The position numbers were made by a program, and so were the translations under genes. A stretch of 64,000 bases of DNA from Aphrophora alni (taxonomy: Eukaryota; Arthropoda; Insecta; Hemiptera; Aphrophoridae), in the NCBI GenBank assembly GCA_963513935.1, contig OY740767.1, positions 152,588,431 through 152,652,430 on the forward strand. The letters run 5' to 3'. The notes beneath the pieces were generated by a model, which saw nothing but the letters and a program-made list of their open reading frames with translations, ran no database searches and had not been told where the DNA came from. Each line of letters begins with the position of its first letter. The first letter of the stretch is position 1. Positions 36,601 through 41,198 of this stretch are shown here, in pieces.

Positions 36601-37725
36601 AAAGAAAAGATTCGAAGCTCTAATGAGCAGAAAAAAAATTCAAGACCACACTCTAGGGAACGAAGACCACACTCTAGAGAAGGAAGATCACTCTCTAAGG
36701 AAAGAAGATTATACTCTAGAGAACAAAGACTATGTTCGAATGAACAAAGATCTCAATTTGTAGAATGGAGAGCACTTTCTGATGAAAGAAAACCCCGCTC
36801 TGGTGAAAGAAAACCCCGCTCTGGTGAAAGAAAACCCCGCTCTTGTGAAAGAAAACCCCACTCTGGTGAAAGAAAACCCCGCTCTTGTGAAAGAAAACCC
36901 CACTCTGGTGAAAGAAAACCCCGCTCTGGTGAAAGAAAACCCCGCTCTGGTGAACGGAGACCTCGCTCCATTGAAAGGAGACCTCGTTCCAGTGAGAGAA
37001 GACCTCACCCCATTGAGAGAAGACCTCGCTCCAATGATCGATCACCATTTCCAAGTGAAAGAAATTCCTATACCAATGATCGATCACCATTCCCAAATGA
37101 AAGAAATTCCTATACCAATGAACGGAGACCACACTCCACTGAAAAGAACTCATACACAAACAATAGATATGCTAATGAAGAAGGATCAATATATACCAAA
37201 GAAGTTTTTATGACAGATGTTAGAAATCAGGCTCAAAACACTTTAACTTTAGAAACAATCAAAGTACCTGAAATAGCTCTATATGTAGATAAACTAGGAT
37301 CTTTATCCCATCTAACATTTTTACAAAAAACTGCAATCTCTCAGCAAATCGTTGCATTATTGCTTCTTCGAGGAGTAACAGATATTACGGAGGATGAACT
37401 TCTACTTCTGATCAAAATGCTTTTACCGAATTCTGCTCAGAATAGTTTTTTAAGTATTCCAGAGTCTGGGAATAGTAGGTTTTCAAGAATCAACAACCTA
37501 TTTCCTTCAACTAATATCTCGGGAAGAAAACTACCCAATAGAGGAACTTCAATACTTCCAAGCCTATTGGACATCTCTACTAGCACTACCTTTCAGAATG
37601 TGTATCCATCATATGGGCAAAGTACATCTACCTTTGGAGGTGGAGCCAACAATAAAGTTCCTGCTGCTACAACTTATTCATTAAGTGCAGATTCTTACAA
37701 ATCAAGTGATTATAGGAAGTATTGA
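1..37725 (+). CDS. Multi-exon gene for a two-matrin-finger, Arg/Ser-rich nuclear protein (5' end outside window)
   Basis: Exons 198-447, 8518-8762, 10477-10691, 16195-16262, 16813-16921, 22705-22769, 26577-26700 and 35703-37725 join in one frame. Exit phases run 1, 0, 2, 1, 2, 1, 2 and every junction fits. They encode 1032 residues counted from base 198. Order along the protein: finger 1 (Cys41, Cys44, His57, His63), finger 2 (Cys139, Cys142, His154, His160), a basic linker, a helical charged region from about residue 360, Ser/Arg-rich repeats at about 700-800, and a helical C-terminus. Two matrin-type fingers plus an RS-like tract suggest nuclear RNA or chromatin binding; this is inference. 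From memory it recalls insect proteins annotated CG7065-like or the ZNF318 type, which I could not check. The initiator Met and promoter lie upstream of the window. Introns reach 9 kb and are full of transposon relics. Confidence 0.85.
198..447 (+). CDS. Exon with matrin/U1-like zinc finger 1
   Basis: The acceptor is a pyrimidine-rich tract ending in TTTTAG at 192-197, and the donor GTAAAA starts at 448 (exit phase 1). It encodes 83 residues. Cys41-x2-Cys44-x12-His57-x5-His63 is the matrin/U1-type spacing, followed by a basic helix (GRKHKESLL) and a YHP motif. The same layout, finger then H..KH then an aromatic and Pro, recurs in the next two exons, so the protein seems to hold two related finger modules. 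Such fingers commonly bind RNA or mediate spliceosomal contacts; the partner is unknown. Confidence 0.85.
490..616. mobile_element. Short MITE, Tc/mariner-like ends
   Basis: A 127-bp stretch flanked by TA on both sides. The left end CAGGATGATCAAAAAG pairs imperfectly with the right end, which reads CTTTTAGATCACCCTA. No coding capacity. It lies in the intron after the first zinc-finger exon. Confidence 0.55.
617..1690. other. Intron sequence, nothing recognised
   Basis: AT-rich sequence with short chance frames only. From about 1400 the GC content rises and several small inverted repeats appear. This may be the remains of a BEL/Pao 3' LTR belonging to the fragment at 1955-2838, but no LTR partner exists to prove it. 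Confidence 0.4.
1691..1727. repeat. Perfect 12-bp inverted repeat (hairpin)
   Basis: GTTACCTACCCA at 1691-1702 is exactly complementary to TGGGTAGGTAAC at 1716-1727, with a 13-base loop. It lies in the GC-shifted stretch next to the BEL/Pao fragment. Confidence 0.7.
1955..2838 (-). pseudogene. BEL/Pao retrotransposon integrase fragment
   Basis: Read on the minus strand from about 2836, the sequence matches the BEL/Pao integrase layout: a KPFLKTGIDFAG-type opening, a CxFVCFSTKAVHL block, a YSD active-site block, an APHEGGLWESAVK block, and a C-terminal segment (2460-2212) with GDLVLI and the Trp/Gly/Val-rich tail of Pao proteins. The usual stretch of roughly 80-100 residues between the LWESAVK block and the C-terminal domain is missing, so an internal deletion joins them. 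The catalytic block around YSD has Cys where Asn is usual. gag, protease and RT are absent. The fragment is bounded by a 14-bp direct repeat. Confidence 0.75.
2853..6149. other. Intron sequence, nothing recognised
   Basis: AT-rich sequence without convincing coding or repeat structure. A stretch at about 3830-4030 is richer in GC and open for 86 codons on the plus strand, but it has no start context, splice sites or known motif. The left end of the hAT relic must lie somewhere near 5600-6150, but I could not find it. Confidence 0.4.
6150..7503 (-). pseudogene. hAT-family transposase relic (ZBED5/SCAND3-like)
   Basis: Minus-strand pieces in transposase order: 7501-7304 resembles the N-terminal helical region of ZBED5-type proteins (AENLIFPCIKDAVSCMLGEE); a middle part degraded by stops has the STDG block (about 7075); 6814-6569 carries the family hallmark VRWLSQGKVLQRLFELR-like segment and a LAYLSDVF block; and about 6330-6260 resembles the C-terminal hAT dimerisation part (LKSAF...FWLLGYF). 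Stops and frameshifts interrupt every part. The probable outer end is at about 8278-8290. Confidence 0.75.
8255..8290. repeat. hAT right terminal inverted repeat with GTTCGCGAAC palindrome
   Basis: TTGAGAACTGTTG at 8278-8290 matches the hAT terminal pattern (complement of CAGNGGTTCTCAA). Just inside is a near-perfect palindrome at 8255-8275 centred on GTTCGCGAAC. This fits the outer end of the element whose transposase relic lies at 6150-7503. Confidence 0.6.
8518..8762 (+). CDS. Exon with zinc finger 2
   Basis: The acceptor TTTCTAG ends at 8517 and the strong donor GTGAGT starts at 8763 (exit phase 0). It supplies residues 84-165. Cys139-x2-Cys142-x11-His154-x5-His160 forms a second matrin-like finger. 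A conserved-looking lead PLIGLEYLLEI stands in front of it, and extra cysteines (129, 134, 138) lie close by. The module resembles finger 1, including the H...H helix followed by an aromatic. The exon starts with a Lys/Glu-rich linker. Confidence 0.85.
8879..8920. repeat. 42-base poly-T run
   Basis: An uninterrupted T homopolymer immediately before a plus-strand LINE RT remnant. It would be a poly-A tail of a minus-strand insertion, which conflicts with the strand of the adjoining RT remnant. Confidence 0.9.
8930..9320 (+). pseudogene. LINE reverse-transcriptase remnant (jockey/CR1-like)
   Basis: The plus-strand translation follows the RT palm start: a VKKGNRQDLIIYRCISLLSI block (normally xKKGDxxxxxNYRPISLLS), then a YKFFNKF..LLSD.QHVVREG block (normally LSxxQxGFRxG), then remnants of the DLSKAFD region at about 9190-9230. 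Stops and a frameshift make it non-functional. The catalytic YADD region is not present. Confidence 0.6.
9600..9670. repeat. TATG/TA microsatellite
   Basis: About six TATG units run into more than twenty TA units. The minus-strand open frame across it (Tyr-Ile repeats) is an artefact of the repeat. Confidence 0.95.
9671..10476. other. Intron sequence, nothing recognised
   Basis: Moderately AT-rich sequence. The part at 9890-10330 has more balanced composition and could be decayed LINE sequence, but no motif supports this. Confidence 0.3.
10477..10691 (+). CDS. Internal exon, helical region after finger 2
   Basis: The acceptor TCTGTGCAG ends at 10476 and the donor GTAAGT starts at 10692 (exit phase 2). 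It encodes 71 residues beginning KKFFPKAAEKLELFHKF and continuing with amphipathic helices rich in Leu, Glu and Lys. The aromatic-Pro motif just after the finger mirrors the YHP after finger 1. No enzymatic motif. Confidence 0.85.
10891..11595. mobile_element. piggyBac-type MITE, TTAA-bounded
   Basis: TTAACACTTTGAAGCCTAA at 10891-10909 is the exact inverted complement of the last 19 bases ending at 11595, so a 705-bp element is bounded by TTAA, the piggyBac target. Near the right end a TATACTCGGGCTT motif occurs twice (11522 and 11567 regions). No transposase frame is present. It lies in the intron between exons 10477-10691 and 16195-16262. Confidence 0.8.
11620..12115 (+). pseudogene. LINE RT C-terminal remnant (jockey/CR1-like)
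   Basis: The plus-strand frames carry LNYGISVGK (normally LxYGIxxWG), then an SCKQIFKEHSIF block, a RYNTREESD block (normally HxYNTRxxxx), and a closing FKYSLKKLLL...RSLQYYL block. All of these are C-terminal landmarks of jockey/CR1-type LINE polymerases. Frames shift between blocks and stops interrupt them. Confidence 0.6.
12116..13032. other. Intron sequence, possible LINE 3' UTR
   Basis: No coding or repeat structure seen. It follows a LINE C-terminus and may be its 3' untranslated region, which would resume after the mariner insertion (13033-14342). Confidence 0.25.
13033..14342 (-). mobile_element. Mariner-family element with both ends, decayed
   Basis: TA target duplications flank it (13031-13032 and 14343-14344). 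The ends CGAGCGGGGGACCCAA and the complement of TTGGGTCCCCCCTCG match with one indel. The minus-strand transposase is broken into three frames: 14124-13822 carries the helix-turn-helix region with a WYQHFK motif; 13852-13481 carries the first catalytic Asp in TGDESW; 13637-13188 carries the second Asp in HHDN and the C-terminus. The segment that should hold the third Asp is disrupted by a 14-base G run (13321-13334). GC content is above its surroundings, which fits a fairly recent arrival. Confidence 0.85.
14440..14640 (+). repeat. Possible LINE 3' tail with TTA repeats
   Basis: Low-complexity 3' UTR-like sequence ends in AATAAATTATTATTATTATA, a form common at the 3' ends of insect LINEs. It could be the end of the LINE whose C-terminus is at 11620-12115. 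Confidence 0.3.
14645..15344. other. Intron sequence, nothing recognised
   Basis: No coding motif, splice-consistent exon or repeat found. Confidence 0.4.
15345..16049 (-). mobile_element. Non-autonomous piggyBac element with transposase N-terminus
   Basis: TTAACCCATTACCGGCGG at the left and the complement of CGCCCGCAATGGGTTTAA at the right give TTAA-bounded inverted ends, 705 bp apart. A subterminal inverted copy TGCGGGCGAAAGA lies at about 15426 and at 16028-16040. A minus-strand frame (15782-15495) encodes 95 residues with an acidic Ser/Asp stretch (DSNSDSDTD), as seen at piggyBac transposase N-termini. The catalytic domain is missing, so this looks like a deletion derivative. Confidence 0.8.
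16195..16262 (+). CDS. Small internal exon ending in a Cys triplet
   Basis: Acceptor TTTTAG ends at 16194 and donor GTAAGT starts at 16263 (entry phase 2, exit phase 1). It encodes EISERTFVECVDIAHLNKT followed by three cysteines. Only the frame and splice sites support it, but both fit exactly. Confidence 0.75.
16655..16703 (+). other. tRNA-like T-arm (3' half of a tRNA or SINE remnant)
   Basis: CTGGG TTCGATT CCCAG at 16678-16694 is a perfect 5-bp stem and 7-base loop with a canonical B-box, followed by TCTAGGTCG as a possible acceptor strand. No D-arm, anticodon arm or matching 5' acceptor strand was found upstream, so this is not a complete tRNA gene. Confidence 0.4.
16813..16921 (+). CDS. 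Internal exon, basic linker
   Basis: Acceptor GTTCCAG ends at 16812 and donor GTAAGT starts at 16922 (entry phase 1, exit phase 2). It encodes VGWKGRPRLSRQRTDNK and a following helical stretch. The basic GRPRLSRQR segment could act in nuclear import or nucleic-acid contact; this is inference. Confidence 0.8.
17340..18310. repeat. Three diverged tandem units of about 325-347 bp
   Basis: The landmark TCTCAGAAAG recurs at 17386, 17710 and 18057 with shared flanking sequence in the same order: a GCAAAAC..AACTT start, the landmark, a TTTGTAA block, a TCAAAAATTCTTAC block and an AATCAATTTATAAAATTTTCATTAG block. The array begins just after TTAACCCTAGAACTGCC (17293), which looks like a piggyBac-type end, but no partner end was found. 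Confidence 0.65.
18311..20611. other. Intron sequence with weak repeats
   Basis: A motif of AACAG then GTG/AGTG, followed by a tATAGTGaaat-like block, recurs loosely at about 19160, 19304 and 19490, suggesting a decayed tandem repeat of about 150-190 bp. Nothing else recognised. Confidence 0.3.
20612..20690. repeat. Direct repeat copy 1 (about 80 bp)
   Basis: This segment matches 22401-22480 in the same orientation with roughly 85-90% identity by eye; shared blocks include TTGATCAATCTTG and CCCACTGACCAA. The 1.7 kb between them holds a GC-rich stretch (about 21700-21990). Confidence 0.75.
20691..22400. other. Unclassified repeat interior with GC-rich, CCAAT-rich block
   Basis: AT-rich up to 21690, then a GC-rich stretch to about 21990 with three CCAAT boxes (near 21818, 21952, 21973) and one inverted (near 22003), and an imperfect hairpin around GGGAACTAGT...ACTAGTTTCCC (about 21718-21745). 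Flanked by the 80-bp direct repeats. No protein motif. Confidence 0.35.
22401..22480. repeat. Direct repeat copy 2 (about 80 bp)
   Basis: Partner of 20612-20690. A partial third match, TCTGGCTATCCTCAA, occurs at about 22350, just before it. Confidence 0.75.
22705..22769 (+). CDS. Small internal exon
   Basis: Acceptor TTTAG ends at 22704 and donor GTAAAT starts at 22770 (entry phase 2, exit phase 1). It encodes EIRGKDHQFDRNVPARDVQEQ in part. Charged linker without a motif, supported by splice sites and phase fit with both neighbours. Confidence 0.75.
22770..24770. other. Intron sequence with one hairpin
   Basis: Mostly AT-rich. GTCGGTGAGATT at 23501-23512 pairs with AATCTTACCGAC at 23537-23548 with one mismatch. 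From about 24120 the composition becomes less AT-biased, leading into the tandem repeat at 24771, and may be part of one unclassified element. Confidence 0.4.
24771..24980. repeat. 54-bp tandem repeat, four copies
   Basis: Copies 1 (24771-24824) and 2 (24825-24878) are identical; copies 3 (24879-24930) and 4 (24931-24980) are progressively diverged. Each begins GTCTCT and ends with an ATGCC motif. The unit is 18 codons and copies 1-3 stay open on the plus strand (a repeated VSLKKLVETVARGDYARQ), but no coding context is visible. Confidence 0.9.
24981..26576. other. Intron sequence, probable remains of an unclassified retroelement
   Basis: GC-shifted stretches at 24990-25200 and 25740-25960, with AT-rich sequence between. 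No protein motif. TTTGGGGCAACTC near 25777 begins with TGG, as primer-binding sites do, but no LTR pair supports that reading. Confidence 0.3.
26577..26700 (+). CDS. Internal exon, Arg/Ser-containing linker
   Basis: Acceptor TTTTAG ends at 26576 and donor GTAAAT starts at 26701 (entry phase 1, exit phase 2). It encodes a polar, Arg-rich stretch (NNDYDRQSRWRHVSPR, then DGDRSRQNHVRGNSVESPQ). Low-complexity basic sequence of this kind is typical of nuclear RNA-associated proteins. The phase class is the same as the orphan exon at 54296-54434. Confidence 0.8.
26701..28499. other. Intron sequence, nothing recognised
   Basis: AT-rich sequence with no exon, protein motif or obvious repeat. Confidence 0.4.
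28500..29147. mobile_element. Pogo/Tigger-like MITE
   Basis: The 648-bp segment is flanked by TA. The left end CAGTACAAACCGCGAACCCGG and the complement of the right end, CAGTACAACCTTGTTAACTCGG, match the pogo/Tigger terminal style. CCGG-rich subterminal repeats occur at both ends. There is no transposase frame. Confidence 0.75.
29485..31080. repeat. Tandem array, unit about 150-170 bp (left part)
   Basis: Units share, in order, a GACATCTTAT block, a CACAGAAACTTCTGG block, CTAAGACCATCAAACATGGAGACAATATAAAG, CTGTCCCTGAAGAAAATCCT, TCCCATTGAAGGTGTTTAGGTT and a TAGCCTG..TCTGACCAGTTTTTATATG block. GACATCTTA landmarks near 29622, 29828, 29970, 30122, 30258, 30427, 30598, 30755, 30848 and 31031 give about ten units with many substitutions and small indels. 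A short TAAAATACTGGT repeat (29755-29803) sits inside. The array continues after a LINE fragment. Confidence 0.85.
31081..32171 (+). pseudogene. LINE fragment: RT C-terminus and RNase H start, inserted in the tandem array
   Basis: The plus frame from 31083 begins inside the RT domain and holds GYADDITI, the catalytic YxDD, followed by the thumb region (KYLGVTLDQTLTW, VRPAILYASAVWW). A TGA at 31611-31613 interrupts the frame where Cys or Trp is expected (LAC*SIIGAMKTTPTAAL). After it the frame reaches RNase H with FTDGSKM; a frameshift near 31990 moves the rest, including SDSQGALKAL, to another frame. Sequence ends abruptly at about 32171. RT plus RNase H points to the R1/I/LOA side of the non-LTR elements. 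Its 5' part and the RNase H end are missing. Confidence 0.85.
32172..32640. repeat. Tandem array, unit about 150-170 bp (right part)
   Basis: Resumes directly after the LINE fragment with a TTTTTATATGGCTATCTTCTCACAG block and has about three more units (landmarks near 32173, 32340, 32486) with the same block order as at 29485-31080. Confidence 0.8.
32641..32949. other. Intron sequence, nothing recognised
   Basis: AT-rich with a TA/T-rich tract near 32711-32740. It may contain the 3' end of the minus-strand LINE that follows. Confidence 0.3.
32950..34990 (-). pseudogene. R1-like LINE relic: endonuclease, linker and RT
   Basis: Minus-strand blocks in element order: 34800-34558 endonuclease part with GFTWVRIKSVTITGCYISPN and LLAGEFNAK (normally GDFNAK); 34098-33904 the linker typical before R1 RT (YKRLRIGLKSKI, ending FWGV); 33819-33619 the RT start with LARGHVKLNKTPGPD (normally GKAPGPD); about 33200-33050 the RT core GVPLGLLMWYIYYDG and NYAGDLA, where the first Asp of YADD is Gly. 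The endonuclease C-terminal half is missing or unrecognisable, and stops separate the blocks. Confidence 0.7.
34991..35702. other. Intron sequence before the last exon
   Basis: Nothing recognised apart from the acceptor region TTGTTTATAG at the 3' end. Confidence 0.4.
35703..37725 (+). CDS. Large 3'-terminal exon: helical region, RS-like repeats, C-terminal helices
   Basis: The acceptor TTGTTTATAG ends at 35702; entry phase 2 fits the previous exon, so it starts R-FDEEERKFYEYTHSG. Residues 359-1032 of the in-window protein. First part: a dense charged helical segment with aromatic residues (ERVQLIEENLLEELKYYQE, then KVYWNKRNKELIAMGENPR and WNAFWEIQLNEWF), probably a folded domain. Middle: helices, then a Lys/Ser/Arg stretch and 12 seven-residue units of the ERKPRSG type (36781-37032), resembling RS domains, which are phosphorylation-regulated in splicing factors. 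C-terminal: LETIKVPEIALYVDKLGSL and following Leu-rich helices, then a Ser/Gly/Thr-rich end. Stop TGA at 37723-37725. Confidence 0.9.
36781..37032 (+). repeat. 21-bp coding minisatellite, 12 units
   Basis: Units of the form GGTGAAAGAAAACCCCGCTCT. Units 1-8 are almost identical, differing only at a GGT/TGT/GAT first codon and a CGC/CAC codon; units 9-12 have more changes. All are in frame, so copy-number change would alter the protein by 7-residue steps. Long open frames on the other strand here are by-products of the repeat. Confidence 0.95.
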
Positions 37726-38070
37726 GAAAATATCTTTGCTTTTCCTCTTTATTTCTTGAATATAATTGTTTGTTCAGCATCATTAGTATACCTTGTTCTT
37801 CTTTTCCATACCTCTTTATAGTTATCTGTAAGATAGATCTTATGGTTTCTTCATTTTTAATAAGCATTTTGTTTAAGTTTATTTTTTTAAATAGACATTT
37901 ACAAAGTCTATATAATTTCTGTATTTGTATACTAAACTAGTATTATTATAATTACTTCATATGAGTGGCTCGTAGTAGTATTTTCCCAAACTTCTTTCTA
38001 ATAGATGGCAATTATTTTAGCTTAATACAATATTATTTGCTTCAATAAAAACATAATATTATTGTCATCG
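37726..38070 (+). other. 3' UTR of the zinc-finger gene
   Basis: AT-rich sequence between the stop codon and the first good polyadenylation signal. Extent is inferred from the signal at 38044. Confidence 0.5.
38044..38049 (+). promoter_or_regulatory. Polyadenylation signal AATAAA
   Basis: AATAAA lies 319 bases after the stop codon and is the first canonical hexamer downstream of it. Confidence 0.5.
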
Positions 38071-38604
38071 CAAATGTTGTATACTGAACTTACTACACTA
38101 TTACTTATCATAGTTGGAAGCAGACTGCCGCCTTGCACCGGCTGACCTTTCCCCATGCTTGTCTTTTATATTTTTTTTCATTAGATTAAAAGTACAAACA
38201 CAACAGTCCTCTCCAGAATCTAAAAAAAAAGTTTATCCGTTATCTGTATTTCAATTCTTTTTGGCCATTTTGAATAGCCATCAAGAATAATAAACAAAAT
38301 GTTTATTAAAAAAAAAGTCCTTCATAATCTATATTATAGTTGTGTTCCTTCTTCGTATGTGGATTCATCTAATACTATCATCTGTTTGAGAAAATATGGG
38401 TAATTGTTAACTATTTGATGGAAGACCTCAGCAACTGTATCACAAAATTCCATATGACAGGAGCAGGGAAACGAATTTTGACATCATGCCAAGATCCTTT
38501 CCCAAAATCTCTTAAACAGTCGTTTTGATAAACCCCTGATTATATCAATTGATGCACTATCAATTGTCGATTTTTGTACATCGCAGTTGGCATTTGTTTA
38601 TTGT
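38071..38604. other. Intergenic sequence, nothing recognised
   Basis: Minus-strand frames at about 38340-38600 look faintly protein-like, but no family is recognised and stops are frequent. Confidence 0.25.
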
Positions 38605-39075
38605 TCTCAAATGTTTGAAGATCTTCCATAACAGATATTGGATCCTGTCAACAAATTTCCAACTTTATTTAAAGTGCCTATTCCACAATTTTACCCGGAA
38701 TTCACTTATTAAATCACTTTCTTAGCCTTCTTTATTGACCTGTGGAGGAATGTTAATATTTTATGGAGATTTGCTAAGCTACTCATTCTGATTGTAAATG
38801 TGACAGTCACACAGAACATTCTCTTATTCAGAGCATTTATTCAACGTTCTCAAGTGATATTTTTGTTTGTTGAAGACCTTCCATAACAGATATTGGATCC
38901 TGTCAACAAATTTCCAACTCTATTTGAATCACTTGTTCTACAATTTTACCTGGAATTCACTCATTGAATCACTTTCAAAGCCTTCTTAATTACCTGTGGA
39001 GCTCGAATGTTCAGGCTAAATTTGATGCAGATTTGCTGATCTACCCACTCTGAATGCAACAGTTACACAGTACGT
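38605..39075. repeat. Direct duplication, two units of about 210-235 bp
   Basis: The block CTTCCATAACAGATATTGGATCCTGTCAACAAATTTCC occurs in both copies (about 38621 and 38877), followed in each by matching sequence (CACAATTTTACC..GGAATTCACT, TTAAATCACTTTC/TTGAATCACTTTC, ACCTGTGGAG, AGATTTGCT, ACTCATTCTGA). Identity is roughly 80%. No function recognised. Confidence 0.75.
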
Positions 39076-39364
39076 ATACTCACTCACAAACGGCGTCTAG
39101 CAGCCAGTTCATACATGTGCAGAAAGTATTTGTCTGATTTACTATGTAGTTACATTAAAGCTATGCAAATCATTCACATAATATTCAAAAGTTCTATACT
39201 GTGCAAACATACCTCATAAATATGTTAGCTTTGTAATTGTGATCATTTTTTTTTAATAATGTGGAATAAATCTAAAATTATTCAGCGAATTGATGGTAGA
39301 CTTATTTATTTTGGTAAACATTCTAAGATTCTTTAGTACCTGCAACCTAAACACCAACAACAGT

Positions 39365-39740
39365 GCATGACAGAAATATTCTTACGGTGCAGATGGGACA
39401 AAAGACACTAAATCACCCATTGAAGTGTTTGAGCTTTTCTTCACACGTAACATGATAGCTCAAATTACTGCCAATACAAATAAATTGATAGAATTTAACA
39501 AAGAAAAGTTTGCTATGGAAAGGGACTGCAAAGATACAAATGTGGAAGAAATCAAAGCTGTATTTGGAATTTTGTTCATGGCAGGGGTTTTAAAATCTTA
39601 CCACCAGAATTTGGAAGTCTTATGGTCCATCGATTGTTTAGGGGTGGAATTTTTCAGAGTTTCTATGTCCCTTAAGCGATTTAAGTTTCTCTTAAGAGAA
39701 CTACGATTTTATGACATTACAAAATAGGGAAGAGAAAAAA
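39365..39740 (+). pseudogene. piggyBac-type transposase N-terminal fragment
   Basis: The frame at about 39390-39727 reads SPIEVFELFFTRNMIAQITA-like, then EIKAVFGILFMAGVLKSYHQNLEVLWS and FFRVSMSLKRFKFLLRELRFYD. This is the DDE_Tnp_1_7 (piggyBac-derived) N-terminal layout: F..FF....I...T.N, then an FGI...G..K block and MS..RF..LLR.LRF. A stop follows at 39725-39727, and the downstream DDD catalytic region is absent. Confidence 0.7.
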
Positions 39741-40600
39741 CAGCTCGACAAATCGCTCCTATCTGTGAAATCACTTCAGGTAGATACATCAATTGTGGTT
39801 TAAAAAAAAAAATTGATTGTCACAAACCAGATGTGGAACATTTTCGCACTTCATCTTCAGCTAACACAAAACACCAGCAATTTGTATCGACTGCATAATA
39901 GATGAAGAAGAATAAAGTGATGGGGCAACTATGAGTCAAGTAATATAATTTATTATCAAGTAATCATTATTGATGATAACATAAAATATTGCTGTTTTAT
40001 TTTTCTAATAATTTTATTAAGATAATTTTTATATTAAAGTTTTTTCAGTATATGCTTAGTTTTATTTATATAAAATATTTCGTAATGTAATTATTTTGTG
40101 AAATGTTTTTCTTTACTCTAAGTTGTATTTATGGTTTAGTTACTACGCCAATAAAAAATTCCTTAATTTCTAATTTTTTTAAACATGTTTAGGTTAATAA
40201 AATAACTTTTTGACATACACATAAAACATTTTTCTATTAAAAACATTCACAGGACTTTAAAGTTTAGTTTCTAAGGCTTATTTGTTTGCTTATATAATAA
40301 ATATAAGAGATACAATTTCTTCAGACTGTAGTACATTGTTATTTTTTGAAAAACGATAAATTTTCTAAAATTGTATTTTTTACTCTGCATACCTTTTACT
40401 ACGTGTATGAACAATTTATATTCTTATAATAAAAAATAATTTTAAGTGAAGTTATGGTATTATTGATAAATCCGGATGATTCTTATTTTGTGCTCTTATG
40501 AAACCCATGCGCTCTCTCCTGGGTTTAAGGTCTGTGAGGAATGGAGGGAGTGGCTGCTCAACCAGTTGAATTGCTAGTTACAAATTTCTAGTATTACATA
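39741..40600. other. Intergenic sequence, nothing recognised
   Basis: AT-rich sequence. The first 150 bases may continue the decayed piggyBac transposase (a block resembling RQIAPI in frame after the stop), with no further motif. Confidence 0.3.
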
Positions 40601-40995
40601 GTATGGAAGAGCTGTCAAAGGTTTCTCTCTTCCTACTAATCAAAGCTATTACTGGCAAAGTAGTTTCATCCCAAAACTACAGAATGGGAACTCTTGTAGG
40701 AGAGAAAGATGGCCAAAAACAAAGTCTGTCATTGCTGAAAATGAGTTCTTTTTTTAATGCGAGAGTACCAGTGGAACCCTACCGATCCTTGAATTATTCT
40801 ATAGGTGTAGTCATGTGCAGGGATCTGTTGCATATTACCGATCTGAAGGTGATAAATAAAGAGCTGTTGAATCAATCTGTTATTGAAGTTACTCGCATAA
40901 TGCATACCGAGAATGCAAGAAAGTGCTAATGAGAATGACAAATGTTCCAGTTATGGTGGCAGTCATCCTGTTCTTCCTTCAACTGTAACAGGTAC
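40600..40995 (+). pseudogene. LINE ORF1 (gag-like) fragment
   Basis: The 108-codon frame at 40603-40929 contains VPVEPYRSLNYSIGVVMCRDL and VIEVTRIM, which follow the conserved P.R.LN.S.GVVRC.DL....V..V.RI. pattern of nucleocapsid-like ORF1 proteins of insect LINEs. Past the stop, another frame reads KCSSYGGSHPVLPST, a degraded version of the CxxCGGxHPAxxxxC zinc knuckle. No ORF2 follows on this strand. Confidence 0.5.
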
Positions 40996-41043
40996 AAGAT
41001 AGAAAACACAATTTTATCTATCATGTTAAAGGACAAAAAATTT

Positions 41044-41180
41044 TAATGTGTAAGATTATGAACAATATAATAAAAAAGAAAGACAGTAAAAACATGTATT
41101 TTAATTGAATTAATCTTTACTACAATCTTTTTTTAACAATAAGCAAGATGTCATAAGATGAAACGACATATGTGAACGAA
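41044..41180. repeat. Direct repeat copy 1 (about 137 bp), flanks transposon block
   Basis: Matches 44323-44460 in the same orientation, with the shared block AACAATAAGCAAGATGTCAT and AATTAATCTTTA. The left copy stops at the edge of the IS630/Tc1-like element. Confidence 0.7.
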
Positions 41181-41198
41181 CATTTGTTTAAATAAATA

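Noticed and set aside
36716..37159. 147-codon open frame on the minus strand with FFHQSGV repeats, and similar overlapping frames
   Set aside because: It is the antisense shadow of the 21-bp coding minisatellite in the last exon; the plus-strand frame is supported by splice phases.
35761..37725. Large open frame taken as an intronless 654-residue gene
   Set aside because: The first codon at 35761 is TTG and the frame stays open back to a good acceptor at 35702 with matching phase, so this is the terminal exon of a spliced gene.
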